Shown here in pieces: positions 33,771 through 45,725 of a stretch of 64,000 nt of DNA. The notes under the pieces are model-generated. The model was not told the origin of the DNA, ran no database searches, and saw nothing but the letters and a program-made list of their open reading frames with translations. Every line of letters starts with the position of its first letter. Positions within the stretch are counted from its first letter, which is position 1. Location of the stretch: assembly GCA_014058105.1 (NCBI GenBank), contig JACGCM010000715.1:4898001-4962000 (forward strand), written 5' to 3'. Origin of the DNA: Kingdonia uniflora (lineage: Eukaryota; Streptophyta; Magnoliopsida; Ranunculales; Circaeasteraceae). The position numbers and the translations under genes are program-made.

Positions 33771-36700
33771 TTAACAAAATCTAAAATATTCGCACAAAGG
33801 AACCTCTATCTTATGGAAATAGGAAGGCTTCCCATCATTTGATTCAATAATGCCTTCCGAAAGCATCGCGCCTCTTTTTGCAAGTTTATCAGAACTAAAG
33901 TTAGCTTCCCTCCAAGTTCTTATAATTCGGATTTTGGTCATCTTTTTCTTAGTTTCCTTCCACACATATTCAAGAGACCACGGGATAATATCGTTGCTAA
34001 GGGCAGTAACTGCCGCTGAAGAGTCCTACTCTAGCCATGCTATTACCCAACCATTAGATGCAGCCGTTGCCAACCCCTGAATCAAAGCAGTACACTCTGC
34101 CATGTAACTTGTTACCAACCCAAGCCCCATAGCCACTGTCATAAGAACTGCCCCGCGATGATTACGGATAATGAACCCTGCACCTCCCTTGCCTGGGTTA
34201 CCTTTTGCAGCGCCGTCCCTATTTACCTTAATCTCACCCACCTCTGGCAGAGCCCAGAAATAGGATCTGACAACCATATCCTTTCTAGGATGGCAAGGAA
34301 CCCTAAGACTACAGATAATATTCAGATCCTCCTGATTATTGTCCATTACTGCCTTAGACAAAAAAGCAGTTTCCTGAATACGATACTGCCATTTAGTTTT
34401 TACTTTATCAATCTGTATTATGACCTGATCGTAACGACAATCATTTCTGGCTTTCCAGATGATGTTTGAGCCACCCCATACCGCCCCCAACCATAGGTCC
34501 TTCAAGTAGGGGATCAACTTATCGGCCGCCTTTAGAAAGCTTTGCAGATTCCAGTCTGTAATCTGAATTCTGAATAATTGAGAATCCATTCCCAAAGAGT
34601 TCTAGTAGTCTTACAACCTCACTGAATATGGTTAGAAGACTCTTCAGCTTCCTTACACAAGCAACACATTGAGATAACAACAATGCCCTTCTTCCTGATG
34701 TTTTCATCCGTAGGCAAACAGTCGTGTATAAGCCTTCAACCCCACATACCAAATCTTGGATGAATAGCCTTTCTATATAGGGATTTACTCCACCAACAGG
34801 TCTGACCTTTCTTTCTTATTTCTTGGAGCGTACTTTCACCAGAAAACTTTCCTTAAACATCTGGTTTCCAAACCTTCTTATCAAGCTTGCCTCTGCTGAT
34901 TGTAATGCCATTGATGTCAATGTTCAACCTGTGTAAAATTACTGCCAGGTTCGCTGGTACGTTCCATTGCCCATCTACTATAATGCAACTCATATTTGCT
35001 TTTAAAGTACTCCACAGAAGAGAATCAGAGTTTATAAGCCCCTTGAGTGAAAGCTGATGACACCAATTGTCCCTCCAAAGATCAATATCTTCCCCTCTAC
35101 CAATAATCCACCCACTTCTTTGTTCAACTTCCGTAATAACCCATCGAACCCCTGCCCAGACTGAAGAGCCCCGAGTTGCAAGGATTCTGTTTCCAGCTTT
35201 CGTTGTAAACTTATCTCTCATAAGTTTAGACCAATCATCCTTCCCGTTAAGAAAGTTCCATGCCAATTTCATTAGGAGAGACAGGTTTACTTCTTTCATA
35301 CTTCTAATGTCCATGCCCCCTTCTTTCCTTGGTTTACAAGTTTTATCCCACCCGACCACACAAGCTTTTCGAACTGTTGAGTTGCCTGACCATAAAATAT
35401 TCTAAAGAATTCTTTCCCCTTCTTGAATTACAGTAAAAGGCCACTTATACACCCCCATATTAAAGATAAAGAGACTGCTAAGAGCAGATTTAACGAGGAC
35501 CACTCTTCCTTGAATAGAAAGCATACTACCTACCCATCCACTAGCTCTCTTGTAAATCTTCTCAATCAGAGGTCGAATGGTATCCTTAGTAACTCTTCCT
35601 TGCATAATAGGAATTCCTAAATAATTGTCTGGAAGGGTCCCCTCACTAAAGCTAAACAAATCTTTTACTTTCTCCTTTTTTTTAGTCTTCATAGCTCCCA
35701 GAAAAAGCCTGCTTTTGGATTCACTGAAGACCTGCCCTGTTACTGCTTGATATCTCTCGAGCCAATTCTTAAGAATCTTCAATCCCCTTACGTGACCATT
35801 CACAAACACAAAGATGTCATCTGCAAACAATAAGTGAGATGGAGCGGTCATTCCCTTAATAGCAAGCATAGGCCTAACCCAGCCCCCCGAAACCAGATTA
35901 TTAATCCCTTTACTTAGTGTATCTTCTGCAAGAGAAAAGAGAGTGGGTGACAGAGGATCCCCCTGTCGAAGCCCCCTCCCAGCTTTAAAGAAACCTGTTG
36001 GACCCCCATTAACCAAGATAGAAATGAAGCCACTTGTAAAGGAGGACTTGTAGCCATCTACAAAATTTAGTAGCAAAACCCATTCTTCTTAAAACTGCCA
36101 GTAAGAATTACTAGCTGAGGGTATCGTATGCTTGAGCAACATCGAGCTTAATTCCAACATTTCCACCGTTCCTTTTTTTCCCGAGCTCGTTTATAAGTTC
36201 TGAGGCAAGCCCCACATTGCTATGAATATCCCTTCCTTGAATAAAAGTACATTATTCTTTGGATATAACTCTTTTAACTATATTTCTCAGTCTCACCGTG
36301 AGTAACTCGGAAATAATCCTAATCACGATGTTGCCTATACAAATTGGCCTAAAATGCTTTAATTATGTGGCGTTTTTGATCTTAGGGATGAGCATGATCA
36401 GGTTAGAATTAAGACCATTAGGAAGAGTTGCATCTATAAAATATGATCTTATTGCCCCATAAACCTCAGCTCTAACAATGTCCCAACAGTGCTGAAAAAA
36501 TACCCCAGAAAACCCATCCGGACCAGGCAAACTATCAGGATTAAGGCTAAATACCGCTTCCTTGATCTCTAATAAATCTGGTAATGCGGTGAGAAGTTGG
36601 TTATCCTAATCTAAGATACTTTGAGGCACCAATCCAATAAGTTCTTCATCGTTGTTAGTAGGCTGAAAAGCAAACTTTTCAGTGTAATATTTTTCAATAT

Positions 36701-37883
36701 ACGCTTTTATATCAACCTGTTCTTCCAGAGCTACCCCGTCCTCTCTTTTAATGCAATGAATCGTACTCTTAGCTCTTTTTAGCTTAGCCATTGTATGAAA
36801 GTAGGCAGTGTTCCTATCTCCAGACTCGAGCCACTTCACCCTGGACTTCTGCTTCCAAAGATCCTCATCGTTCTTCAGAGCTGTAACGGCTTGCCTTTTG
36901 GCCTGGTTTATCCCATCTGCAATCCTATCGTTCTCCACATCAACTTCTTGTTGTCTTTCTAATTCTTCTATCTTGTCACTGAGGACAGCGATGGCTTTTT
37001 TACTATCCCCAAAAACATCCCTGTTCCAATCTTTTAGTACCATCTTGAGTCTTTTCAATTTCTTACTTAGAACAAAGAGAGGATTCCTTTGAAGATCTTG
37101 TTCCCAACTTAACTTAACCACCTCTAGAAATTTCTCGTGGTTAATCCACATTTTACATAATCTGAATGGGGCATTAACTGGTTTTGGATAGCCCATTTCC
37201 CAACCCATTAGAGGTGCGTGATCAGAACTAGTCTTAGCTAGCACCTTGTATTTCCAATCACCGTACTGGTCCATCCAAGCTTTGTTCATAAACATTTTGT
37301 CCAGTTTACACAGAATTCGATTCTTACCCCTTTGACAATTACTCCATGTGAATCTACCCCCCATAGACGGAACTTCCATAAGGTTCGTACTAGTAACAAA
37401 GTCCTGAAATTCAGAAACTGCCTTTCACCTTACACCCCTACCACCTCTTTTCTCTTTATCACGAAGGATTACATTGAAATCTCCAGCCACAAGCCAAGGA
37501 AGATTAGTTTGCCCAATTACAAGAAGGTCATCCCATAATTTCCTACGATTAATGTAGGAGCAGTGGGCATGAATGAAAGAAATAATAACATTCTCAAATA
37601 AAATTGTGATCTGCTAGGAGGATTTAGCTAATACCGCAGGCTTCTCCTGATTTTTTCCCCATAGGATCCAGATATTAGGAATCTTATCACCATTATGGAA
37701 AAAGATTGCATCAATAGTCATGGATGAAATCCCTAACCTCCTTAAACTTTTACTTGAAGGCAAAATTTTTGGCTCAAAAATACCTAAGATGATTGGATTG
37801 TACTTCTTAATCATACCTCTAAGAGTAGTGCTGGTATCTTTATTCCCAACTTCTAGACAGTTCCAGCTAAGGGCTCTAATCAT
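33771..37883 (-). pseudogene. LINE ORF2: endonuclease, reverse transcriptase, zinc segment, RNase H
   Basis: APE-type endonuclease from 37883 (MIRALSWNCLEVGNKDTS, FEPK for the Glu site, SSDHAPL at about 37223), a Lys-rich linker, RT with AGRGLRQGDPLSP (near 35970) and FADD at 35816-35827, a zf-RVT-like Cys/His segment (34600-34760), and RNase H with NRDGAAKGNPG (Asp at about 34217), AECTAL and DSSAAV. ORF2 primes reverse transcription at nicked target DNA in the nucleus. Stops lie at about 37612, 36604, 36080, 35400, 34850 and 34024, so it is dead, but all domains remain recognisable. Confidence 0.85.
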
Positions 37884-39286
37884 CTCAACCTTTGTTGTTG
37901 TCTCCTTGTGTTCTTCTTTATCATTAGAACATTTGAGACCTTTGCTTTATAAAGTTTCAAATTTTTCCTATTTCTTACTGTTGTCCATTCAGTCTCCATA
38001 TCCAAGTCTTGTAAATTGCTAAGAGCATCTTCTCCATTTATACTCTCATCGGACCATTCTTCAGATTCCGCAGACGTTCCTTCAGAGTTATTGTTCCCTA
38101 CCTCCACCCCTTCGGTATTATTATAATTACTGCCTGTTTCTTCCACCATGTCTGCCCAAGATTGCTTAACAATACCTGCCTCTCTAGCCGCTTCATTTCC
38201 AAGTTCCCCTTCCCAAGAGAAAGGCACCATGCTATTTGATCTAGTAATATTGACATTTTTATTACAACCACCCATTCATTCAATGGTATTGTCCCAAGTC
38301 TCCACTGCTCCTTTGTGAGATTTTTGCTTAAAAATTGGATTTCCTGTCTCTTTACTATTTGGTGTCTTATCTACTAAGATTCCTTTTTGCTTATCACCCG
38401 CCTTGTCTTGCTCCTTCGTTTGCTCTTCTCTTTGTTCATCCTTCTTCTTATTCCTATTTTTTTTCTTCTTCTTTTTTCCATCCTCCCCTACTTTTGTGGT
38501 GACATTTTCAACATGGATTTCCTTTCTAACATCTCTACATTCAGGTACAATATGCCCAACCACCTTGCAATGGGAACAAACTTTAGGGGTTCTCCCCAAA
38601 ATAACTTCTTGAACGAATTCATATTTATCATTCTTAACAAAGATTTTTGTGGGCACCAGCAAAGAGAAGTCAATATCCACTAGGACACTAGCATAAAGCC
38701 CAGTATTCCTTCTTACTGTACTACCATCTACTTGCACCGGGTTTTCTATCGTCCTGGCCATAGACATAAGTATATCTCCCTCCCAGTATTCATTTGGCAG
38801 ACCAGGGAATTTTATCCATACCATTACATTTGAGTTCTTTTGTTTCAAAACATCAAAATTTGGTACCCAAGGAATAACCCTCAGTAACTGACTTTTAATA
38901 TGCCAAGGGCCACCCCTCCATATCTAAAATTTATCCTCTTCATTGTCTAGTAGAATTGTAAAGAAACCTTTTCCCAATGGGATAAATTGACAAGTTCCTT
39001 TGAGTTTCCACAGAGACATTGCAACATCCCTTGCTATAGCTAATTTTGTTTTCATAAGATCCAGTCAACCAATAAGGCAAAATTTAAACCTTTCTACTCC
39101 CCTCTTCACGCCATCCTCAGGAATCTTAATCGTGGGAAATTCTCCTCGCATCCCAGGCATTGGAAGAGAGCGAATATCCACTGATTTTAGGTTAAACAAG
39201 CCAGCAAAAGACCGCTGAGTTTCCTGATTCACTGCTTTAACCATTGATGCGGCTTCTATCTCCCATAGATCCATTGTAACCCACAA
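37880..39286 (-). pseudogene. LINE ORF1: DUF4283-like plus CCHC zinc knuckle
   Basis: RNA-binding ORF1 protein. The N-terminal part (39286-38850) carries a DUF4283-like region (GKGFFTILLDNEEDKF ... GGPWHI). CX2CX4HX4C follows at 38537-38578 (CSHCKVVGHIVPEC), then a very Lys-rich stretch and an acidic Ser-rich region. The stop codon overlaps the ORF2 start (ATGA, 37880-37883), suggesting translational coupling. Three in-frame stops (about 39063, 38923 and 38276) break it. Confidence 0.8.
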
Positions 39287-39537
39287 TTTAGTTTATAGCT
39301 TCGAGACCTTCATCAAAGATCCCCCAAAATGCAATACAATTCCCCAAAGGAAGAAGAGCCACCCCTGATTAGGAAGGAGACAACCACCGCTGATCCTGAG
39401 ATCGAGCACTCGATCTGTGGTGAAAATTTGGTTTTTCAGGGTTTTTCAACTTTTTTTATAATGGAGCCATTGCTTCTGTTGATACTCCAGGCAAATCCCA
39501 TTTAGATGAGGTAGACTTGAGATGAGGTATACTTGAC

Positions 39538-41048
39538 GTTTTGCTCATCAAATCCTAATCCTCTTTTGTCAGATCCATTTTTCCTCATACTTAGTATTTT
39601 GTCAATATTTTTAGCTCCATGATAAAACACTTCAAGTTTCTGTTGAGTAGAGGTCAACTCGAGTCTAAGTTTCTCAATTTCTATTTCTCCCAATTTTACC
39701 TTTTCTACAGCAATGAGTTTGTTCTGTTCACACGTCTTAAGTTGACCACTAAGAGATTATTTCTCATTCTTAAGTTTCTCAAGCTGAGAAACAAGTTGAG
39801 AGTACACCTCTTCAAGACTAGGCACTTCACAATTATCACTTTCATAGTCCTTATGATCATCTCCGTCAGTTTCAAGTGCAAACACATCAAAGTGATCACT
39901 ACCTAAGGAAATAATAGCAATGTGAGCTCTCAAACCATTTCCTCCTTCTTGGAAGGGATCATCATGGTAATTAGAGTCATCATCACTATCATCCCACGTA
40001 GCGGTAATGTTCATAGCTTTATGATTCCTGTTAGAGCTCTTAGTGGGACAGCTGTGAGCATAGTGACCATACTTGTGACACCTATAGCATTTAAATTTAT
40101 TGATGTCTTGGTCTGAGCCATTATGAGAATGAGTACTTGAGTTAGTTTGTTTGCCATAAGACTTAACACGGTCATGAGGATGAGACTTGTAATTCACATT
40201 TTGCCCTTGTTTATCAAATTGCATCTTTTTCAAAAGTTTTTAAATTGTTGACTTATAAGAGCAATCTGAAATTCAGAGTCAAGTTCCTCATCATTTTCAG
40301 AAACACAGTAGTTTTCAACATCTCTGGTTCCCTGAGAAGATGAAGAGTTGGAGGAAGACTTAAATGCCACACTCTTACTCTTCCTAGGATTTTCCATTTC
40401 CATTTCCATTTCAAAAGTACGTAATTTTCCAGCAAGTGTGTCAGGTTTCATAGTTTTAAGATTTTGTGCTTCCTTTATAACATCACGTCTGGATCTAAAA
40501 CTCGTAGGAAGAGATCTTAAAATTTTATGTACTATTTGAACATCGGTGTATCCAGCTCCTAAAGAAGAACTGTTGTTGACAATGTCACTAAGTTTGGCAT
40601 AAAACTCACTAAAGGACTCATCCTCACTCATCCGGATATTTTCAAATTGAGATGTGAGCATTTGCAGTTTACTTTCTTTAACAGTGTCATCACCTTCGTG
40701 AGTACGTATTAAGATGTCCCAAGCTTCTTTCGAAGTGGAACACGCGGATATATGCCTATACTCACTATGGATCAGCACATTAAAGATAGCATTAAGACCT
40801 TTAGAATTATACCCAAATGTTTCTTTTACTTCATTGGTCCATTGATTTCTAGGTTTAGGAATTTCTACAGCAGTTGCTGGTTAACCCCGCATAACAGTAG
40901 GGGGCGCCCATCCATCTTCAATGGCAATCCAGACATCCTCTCCTATAGATTGCAAGAAGGCAACCATTCGAACATTCTAGTAAGGAAAGTTCGTACCATC
41001 AAAGAGTGGTGGACGGTTTATAGGACCTCCAATTTTTTCAGAATCCAT
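39538..41048 (-). pseudogene. gag of the SIRE element
   Basis: Starts MDSEKIGGPINRPPLFDGTN at 41048. The retrotransposon Gag domain spans about 40230-40900 (KEAWDILIRTHEGDDTVKES, FYAKLSDIVNNSSSLG, VHKILRSLPTSF). After a frame change near 40235 there is a CCHC knuckle (CYRCHKYGHYAHSC) and a coiled-coil segment reaching the LINE junction. Stops occur near 40980 and 40885. The first ORF part is otherwise long and well preserved. Confidence 0.85.
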
Positions 41049-41109
41049 TAAATCAAGCACGTACGTAAACAAGATCAGAGCTCAGGATATAAAGCCTGCA
41101 AGCGATTTT

Positions 41110-41121
41110 GCTCTGATACCA
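41110..41121 (-). promoter_or_regulatory. tRNA-Met primer-binding site of the SIRE element
   Basis: Minus strand TGGTATCAGAGC, the standard copia PBS, two bases from the LTR end at 41124. Confidence 0.9.
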
Positions 41122-41123
41122 AT

Positions 41124-44100
41124 TGAAATTCTATGTGCTCGTAATTAATGTATTTTGAGAAAATAGGTCAGAACAATTCCTATCAATAAATAGTCTAAGG
41201 TTAAACAGAAATAATCAAAAGCAAAGACAAGGAAATTAAAAGACACAAGTAATTGCTCACCCTGTAGAAACTCCTTACGCAGGAGAAAAACCATAGGTCG
41301 TTGTCAAGGATCACGACAACCAAAAGTTTCACTAATCAAAAAAAGTTATACTGAATTACACTTACAGATTTAATAACTTAGTCTTAGGATTATCACTCTT
41401 CTGACTAAAGCTTCGTGCTCCATCTTCTTCTTATTCTCACAACAACCCTTCTTGATCTCTCACCAAGAACCTTTTTTTATTCTCGTAACAGCCCGTCTTG
41501 ATGTCCCACCAAGAAACATCTTCTAGAATCGCTCTTGAACAAATAATTGGGAAGTCTTTGAAACCCTAACTCAGCATCAATCTTGTGTTAAGAAGATGAT
41601 TGATTGATCTTGAGTTCTTCTCTCTCTCTGATAAAGTCTTTTGGAACCCTTAGAAAGAAAAACGTTTTTCCAAAAAAAAAAAAAAGGTTGAAAAAAAAAC
41701 TAGGGTTTCTTTAAATAGTAGTTCTATTTTTCTCGATATTCTTTCGAACGACATTTAATTTGGTCAAAACCCGTATAAAGTTTACAACTCGTTTGAACGA
41801 AAAGAAGTCTCGTTCGAACGAACGATTGCCTATGGGCCAAATTTCCAGGAGACATGACACTTCGTTCGAACGACAAGAAAACTCGTTCGAACTAAAATTG
41901 CCTATGGGCCAAATCTCCAGGGGACATGACACTTCGTTCGAACGTCAAGAAAACTCGTTCGAACAAAAATTGCCTATGGGCCAAATTTCCAGGGGACATG
42001 ACACTTCGTTCGAACGACAAGAAAATTCGTTCGACCGGCAAAATAGAGAAAGGCTCCTCCCTTTTATCAGAGAGTAAAACTTACCATCTGTCCAGTGATC
42101 TGTGTCTTCGACTGAGACAACCAGAAACTCCACAAACACGAAATGAGATAAAATAAACCTTTCAAACAATTCCTATCAATCAATAGTCTAAGGTTAAACA
42201 GAAACAATCAAAAGTAAAGACAAGAAATTGAAAGACACTAGCAATTGTTCACCCTGTAGAAACTCCTTACTCAGGAGAAAAACCACAGGTCGCTGTCGAG
42301 GATCACGGCAACCAAAAGTTTCACTAATCAAAAAGAGTTATACTGAATTGCACTTACAGATTTAATAAGCTAGTCTCAGGATTATCACTCTTCTAACTAA
42401 AGCTTCGCGCTCCATCTTCTTCATGTTCTCACAACAACTCTTCTTGATCTCTCACCAAGAAACTCCTTTTATTCTCGCAACAGCCCGTCTTGATGTCCCA
42501 CCAAGAAACTTCTTCTAGAATCGTTCTTGAGCAAATAATTGGGAACTCTTTGAAACCCTAACTCAACAACAATCTTGTGATAAGAAGGTGATTGATTAAT
42601 CTTGAGTTCTTCTCTCTCTCTGATAAATTCTTTTGGAGCCCTTAGAAAGAAAAACGTTTTTCCAAAAAAAAAAAGTGAGATTGAAAAAGACACTAAGGTT
42701 TCTTTAAATAGTAGCTCTATTTCTCTCGATATTCGTTCGAACGAGAATAAATGTCGTTCGAACGAATCATGTCTAATTTGGTCAAAACCCCTAGAAAGTT
42801 TATAACTCATTCGAACGAAAAGAAGTCTCGTTCGAACAAACGATTGCCTATGGGACAAATTTCCAGGAGACATGACACTTCGTTCGAACGAAAAGAAAAC
42901 TCGTTCGAACAAAAATTGCCTATTGGCCAAATCTCCAGGTGACATGAAACTTTGTTCGAACGTCAAGAAAACTCGTTCTAACAAAAATTGCCTATGGGCC
43001 AAATTTCCAGGGGACAAGACACTTCCTTCGAATGACAAGAAAATTTGTTCGAACGACAAAATAGAGAAAGGCTCCTCCCTTTTATTAGAGAGTAAAACTT
43101 ACCCTCTGTCCAGCGATCTGTGTCTTCGACTGAGATAACCAGAAACTCTACAAATACTAAATGAGAAAAATAAACTTTTCAAACAATTCCTATCAATCAA
43201 TAGTCTAAGATTAAACAAAAACAATCAAAAGTAAAGACAATGAATTAAAAGACACAGGCAATTATTCACCCTGTGGAAACTCCTTAGTCAAGAGAAAAGC
43301 CACAGGTCATTGTCGAGGATCACGACAACCAAAAGTTTCACTAATCAAAAAAGAGTTATACTAAATTACACTTTCAGATTTAATAACCTAGTCTCAGGAT
43401 TATCACTCTTCTGACTAAAGCTTCGCGCTCCATCTTCTTCTTGTTCTCACAACAACTCTTCTTGATCTCTCACCAAGAAACTTCTTCTATTATCGCAACA
43501 ACCCGTCTTGATGTCTCACCAAGAAACTTCTTCTAGAATCGCTCTTGAACAAATAATTGGGAAGTCTTTGAAACCCTAACTCAACATCAATCCTGTGATA
43601 AGAAGATGATTGATTGATCTTAAGTTCTTCTCTCTCTCTGATAAAGTCTTTTGGAGTCCTTAGAAAGAAAAACATTTTACCAAAAAAAAAAACAGAGAGA
43701 TTGAAAAAGAAACTAGGGTTTCTTTAAATAGTAGTTCTATTTCTCTCGATATTCGTTTGAACGAAAAAAAATTACAACTCCTAGAAAGTTTACAACTCGT
43801 TCGAACGAAAAGAAGTCTCGTTCGAACGAACGATTGCCTATGGGCCAAATTTCTAGGATAATGACACTTTGTTCGAACGACAAGAAAACTCGTTCGAACC
43901 AAAATTGCCTATGGGCCAAATCTCCAGGGGACATGAAACTTCGTTTGAACGTCAAGAAAACTCGTTCGAACCAAAATTGCCTATGGGCCAAATTTCCAGG
44001 GGACATGACACTTCGTTCGAGCGACATGAAAACTCGTTCGAACGATAAAATAGAGAAAAGACTCCTCCCTTTTATCAGAGAGTAAAACTTACCTTCTGTC

Positions 44101-45188
44101 CAGTGATCTGTGTCTTCGACTGAGACAACCAGAAACTTTACAAACACGAAATGAGACAAATAAACCTTTCAAACAATTCCTATCAATCAATAGTCTAAGG
44201 TTAAACAGAAATAATCAAAAGCAAAGACAAGAAATTAAAAGACACAAGCAATTGTTCACCCTGTAGAAACTCCTTACTCAGGAGAAAAACCACAGGTCGC
44301 TGTCGAGGATCACCACAACCAAAAGTTTCACTAATCAAAAAGAGTTATACTGAATTAAACTTACAGATTTAATAACCTAGTCTCAGGATTATCACTCTTC
44401 TGACTAAAGATTCGCGCTCCATCTTCTTCTTGTTCTCACAACAACTCTTCTTGATCTCTCATCAAGAAACTTCTTCTATTCTCGCAATAACCCGTCTTGA
44501 TGTCCCACCAATAAACTTCTTCTAGAATCGTTCTTGAACAAATAATTGGGAAGTCTTTCAAACACTAACTCAACATCAATCTTGTGATAAGAAGATGATT
44601 GATTGATCTTGAGTTCTTCTCTCTCTCTGATAAAATCTTTTGGAGCCCTTAGAAAGAAAAACGTTTTTCCAAAAAAAAAAAAAGAGATTGAAAAAGACAC
44701 TAGGGTTTCTTTAAATAGTAGTTCTATTTCTCTCGATATTTGTTCGAACGAGAACAAATGTCGTTCGAACGAATCACGTCTAATTTGGTTAAAACTCCTA
44801 GAAAGTTTACAACTCGTTCGAACGAAAAGAAGTCTCGTTCGAACGAACGATTGCCTATGGGCCAAATTTCTATGAGACATGACACTTCGTTCGAACGACA
44901 AAATAAGTCGTTCGAACGAAAATTGTCTATGGGCCAAATCTTCATGGGACATGACACTTCGTTCGAACGTCAAGAAAACTCGTTCGAACGAAAATTGCCT
45001 ATGGGCCAAATTTCCAGAGGACATGACACTTCGTTCGAACGACAAGAAAACTCGTTCGAACGACAAAATAGAGAAAGGCTCCTCCCTTTTATCAGAGAGT
45101 AAAACTTACCTTTTGTCCAGTGATCTGTGTCTTCGACTGAGACAACTAGAAACTCCACAAACACGAAATGAGACAAATAAACCTTTCA
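41124..45188 (-). repeat. 5' LTR expanded into four tandem units
   Basis: Units: 41124-42164 (complete LTR), 42165-43181, 43182-44171 and 44172-45188. Units 2-4 lack the 48 bp equivalent to 41124-41171 and join directly at ...CTTTCA/AACAATTCC. Each unit keeps the TATTTAAAG promoter (about 41710, 42705, 43725, 44710), the 72-bp sub-repeats and the TTCGAA palindromes. The outer end is followed by the TGGAT duplication. The open frames on both strands here arise from the 72-bp repeats. Confidence 0.9.
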
Positions 45189-45193
45189 TGGAT

Positions 45194-45725
45194 GATGGGT
45201 GATTACCTTCTTGAATGTTTTACATAGTTCAACATCTTCATGATGGTTCTTCATTGTTTGCCATGGCTATGATAAAGGCTATGCTGTGTAAAAAAGCCCT
45301 ATCTATGCACTAAGGGTATTTAATATATTGGAATCTGGTCAGACTATTAAAGAGTATCAAGTACTACATAAGCTATCTTCAACCTTCAAGAATGAACCGT
45401 AACATATGATTTACGGTAGCTTATTCTACCGTATCTCATGAAAAATTATATGAAACGTCAAGTTATTACAATACTAAAAGTTACCGTATACAATGTAAAC
45501 TGAACTACTAACCTTTTACTGCTAAACATACGTTAAAAATAGAACCGTCAAGATAAATTAGTAGTTACAAATAGTTAAAAGGGTCCTCAAACTGCATTTT
45601 CATATTTCATATAAAATTCGCTTCTTTGAAATACATTATAGAGTTGAAAAATCAGTCAGAAATTAATAATACATCAACATATATTAAAAAAACTACAAAC
45701 CAGGAAACTTTTCCCTACAAGATAC
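45194..45725. other. Unrecognised locus, non-coding part
   Basis: Likely intron or UTR. Holds the inverted repeat TACGGTAG/CTACCGTA at about 45412-45433, whose right arm matches repeats at 47559-47690. Confidence 0.4.

Larger units (their letters stand above)
33694..39519 (-). mobile_element. L1-type LINE inserted in the SIRE element (near full length)
   Basis: ORF1 and ORF2 on the minus strand and a poly(A) run (T9 on plus, 33698-33706) at the 3' end. Candidate diverged target duplication: the reverse complements of 39520-39537 and 33676-33693 both read GTCAA..., ending TCA.CT, and both fall in the same Gag frame (VKYTSS and VKATST). It separates gag from the rest of pol of the host element. 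Confidence 0.85.
25660..45188 (-). mobile_element. SIRE/Maximus-type Ty1/copia retrotransposon
   Basis: Perfect TGGAT duplication, TGAAAGG...GAATTTCA LTR ends, tRNA-Met PBS and PPT. Copia domain order PR-INT-RT-RH is seen on the minus strand, with an extra ORF after pol, as in the SIRE lineage. Total 19.5 kb because of a LINE insertion (33694-39519) and a tandemly expanded 5' LTR. Coding parts contain stops and frameshifts. Confidence 0.9.

Noticed and set aside
36808..37092. Plus-strand 94-codon ORF
   Set aside because: Shadow of the LINE ORF2 linker on the other strand; no motif.
38387..38683. Plus-strand Leu/Phe-rich ORFs resembling a membrane protein
   Set aside because: Antisense shadow of the Lys-rich part of LINE ORF1.
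41760..45102. Many overlapping ORFs with repeated peptides such as KLPMGQISRGHDTSFE on both strands
   Set aside because: They follow the 72-bp LTR sub-repeat, a multiple of three, so frames stay open by repetition. They lie in LTR sequence with a TATA box and have no coding signature.
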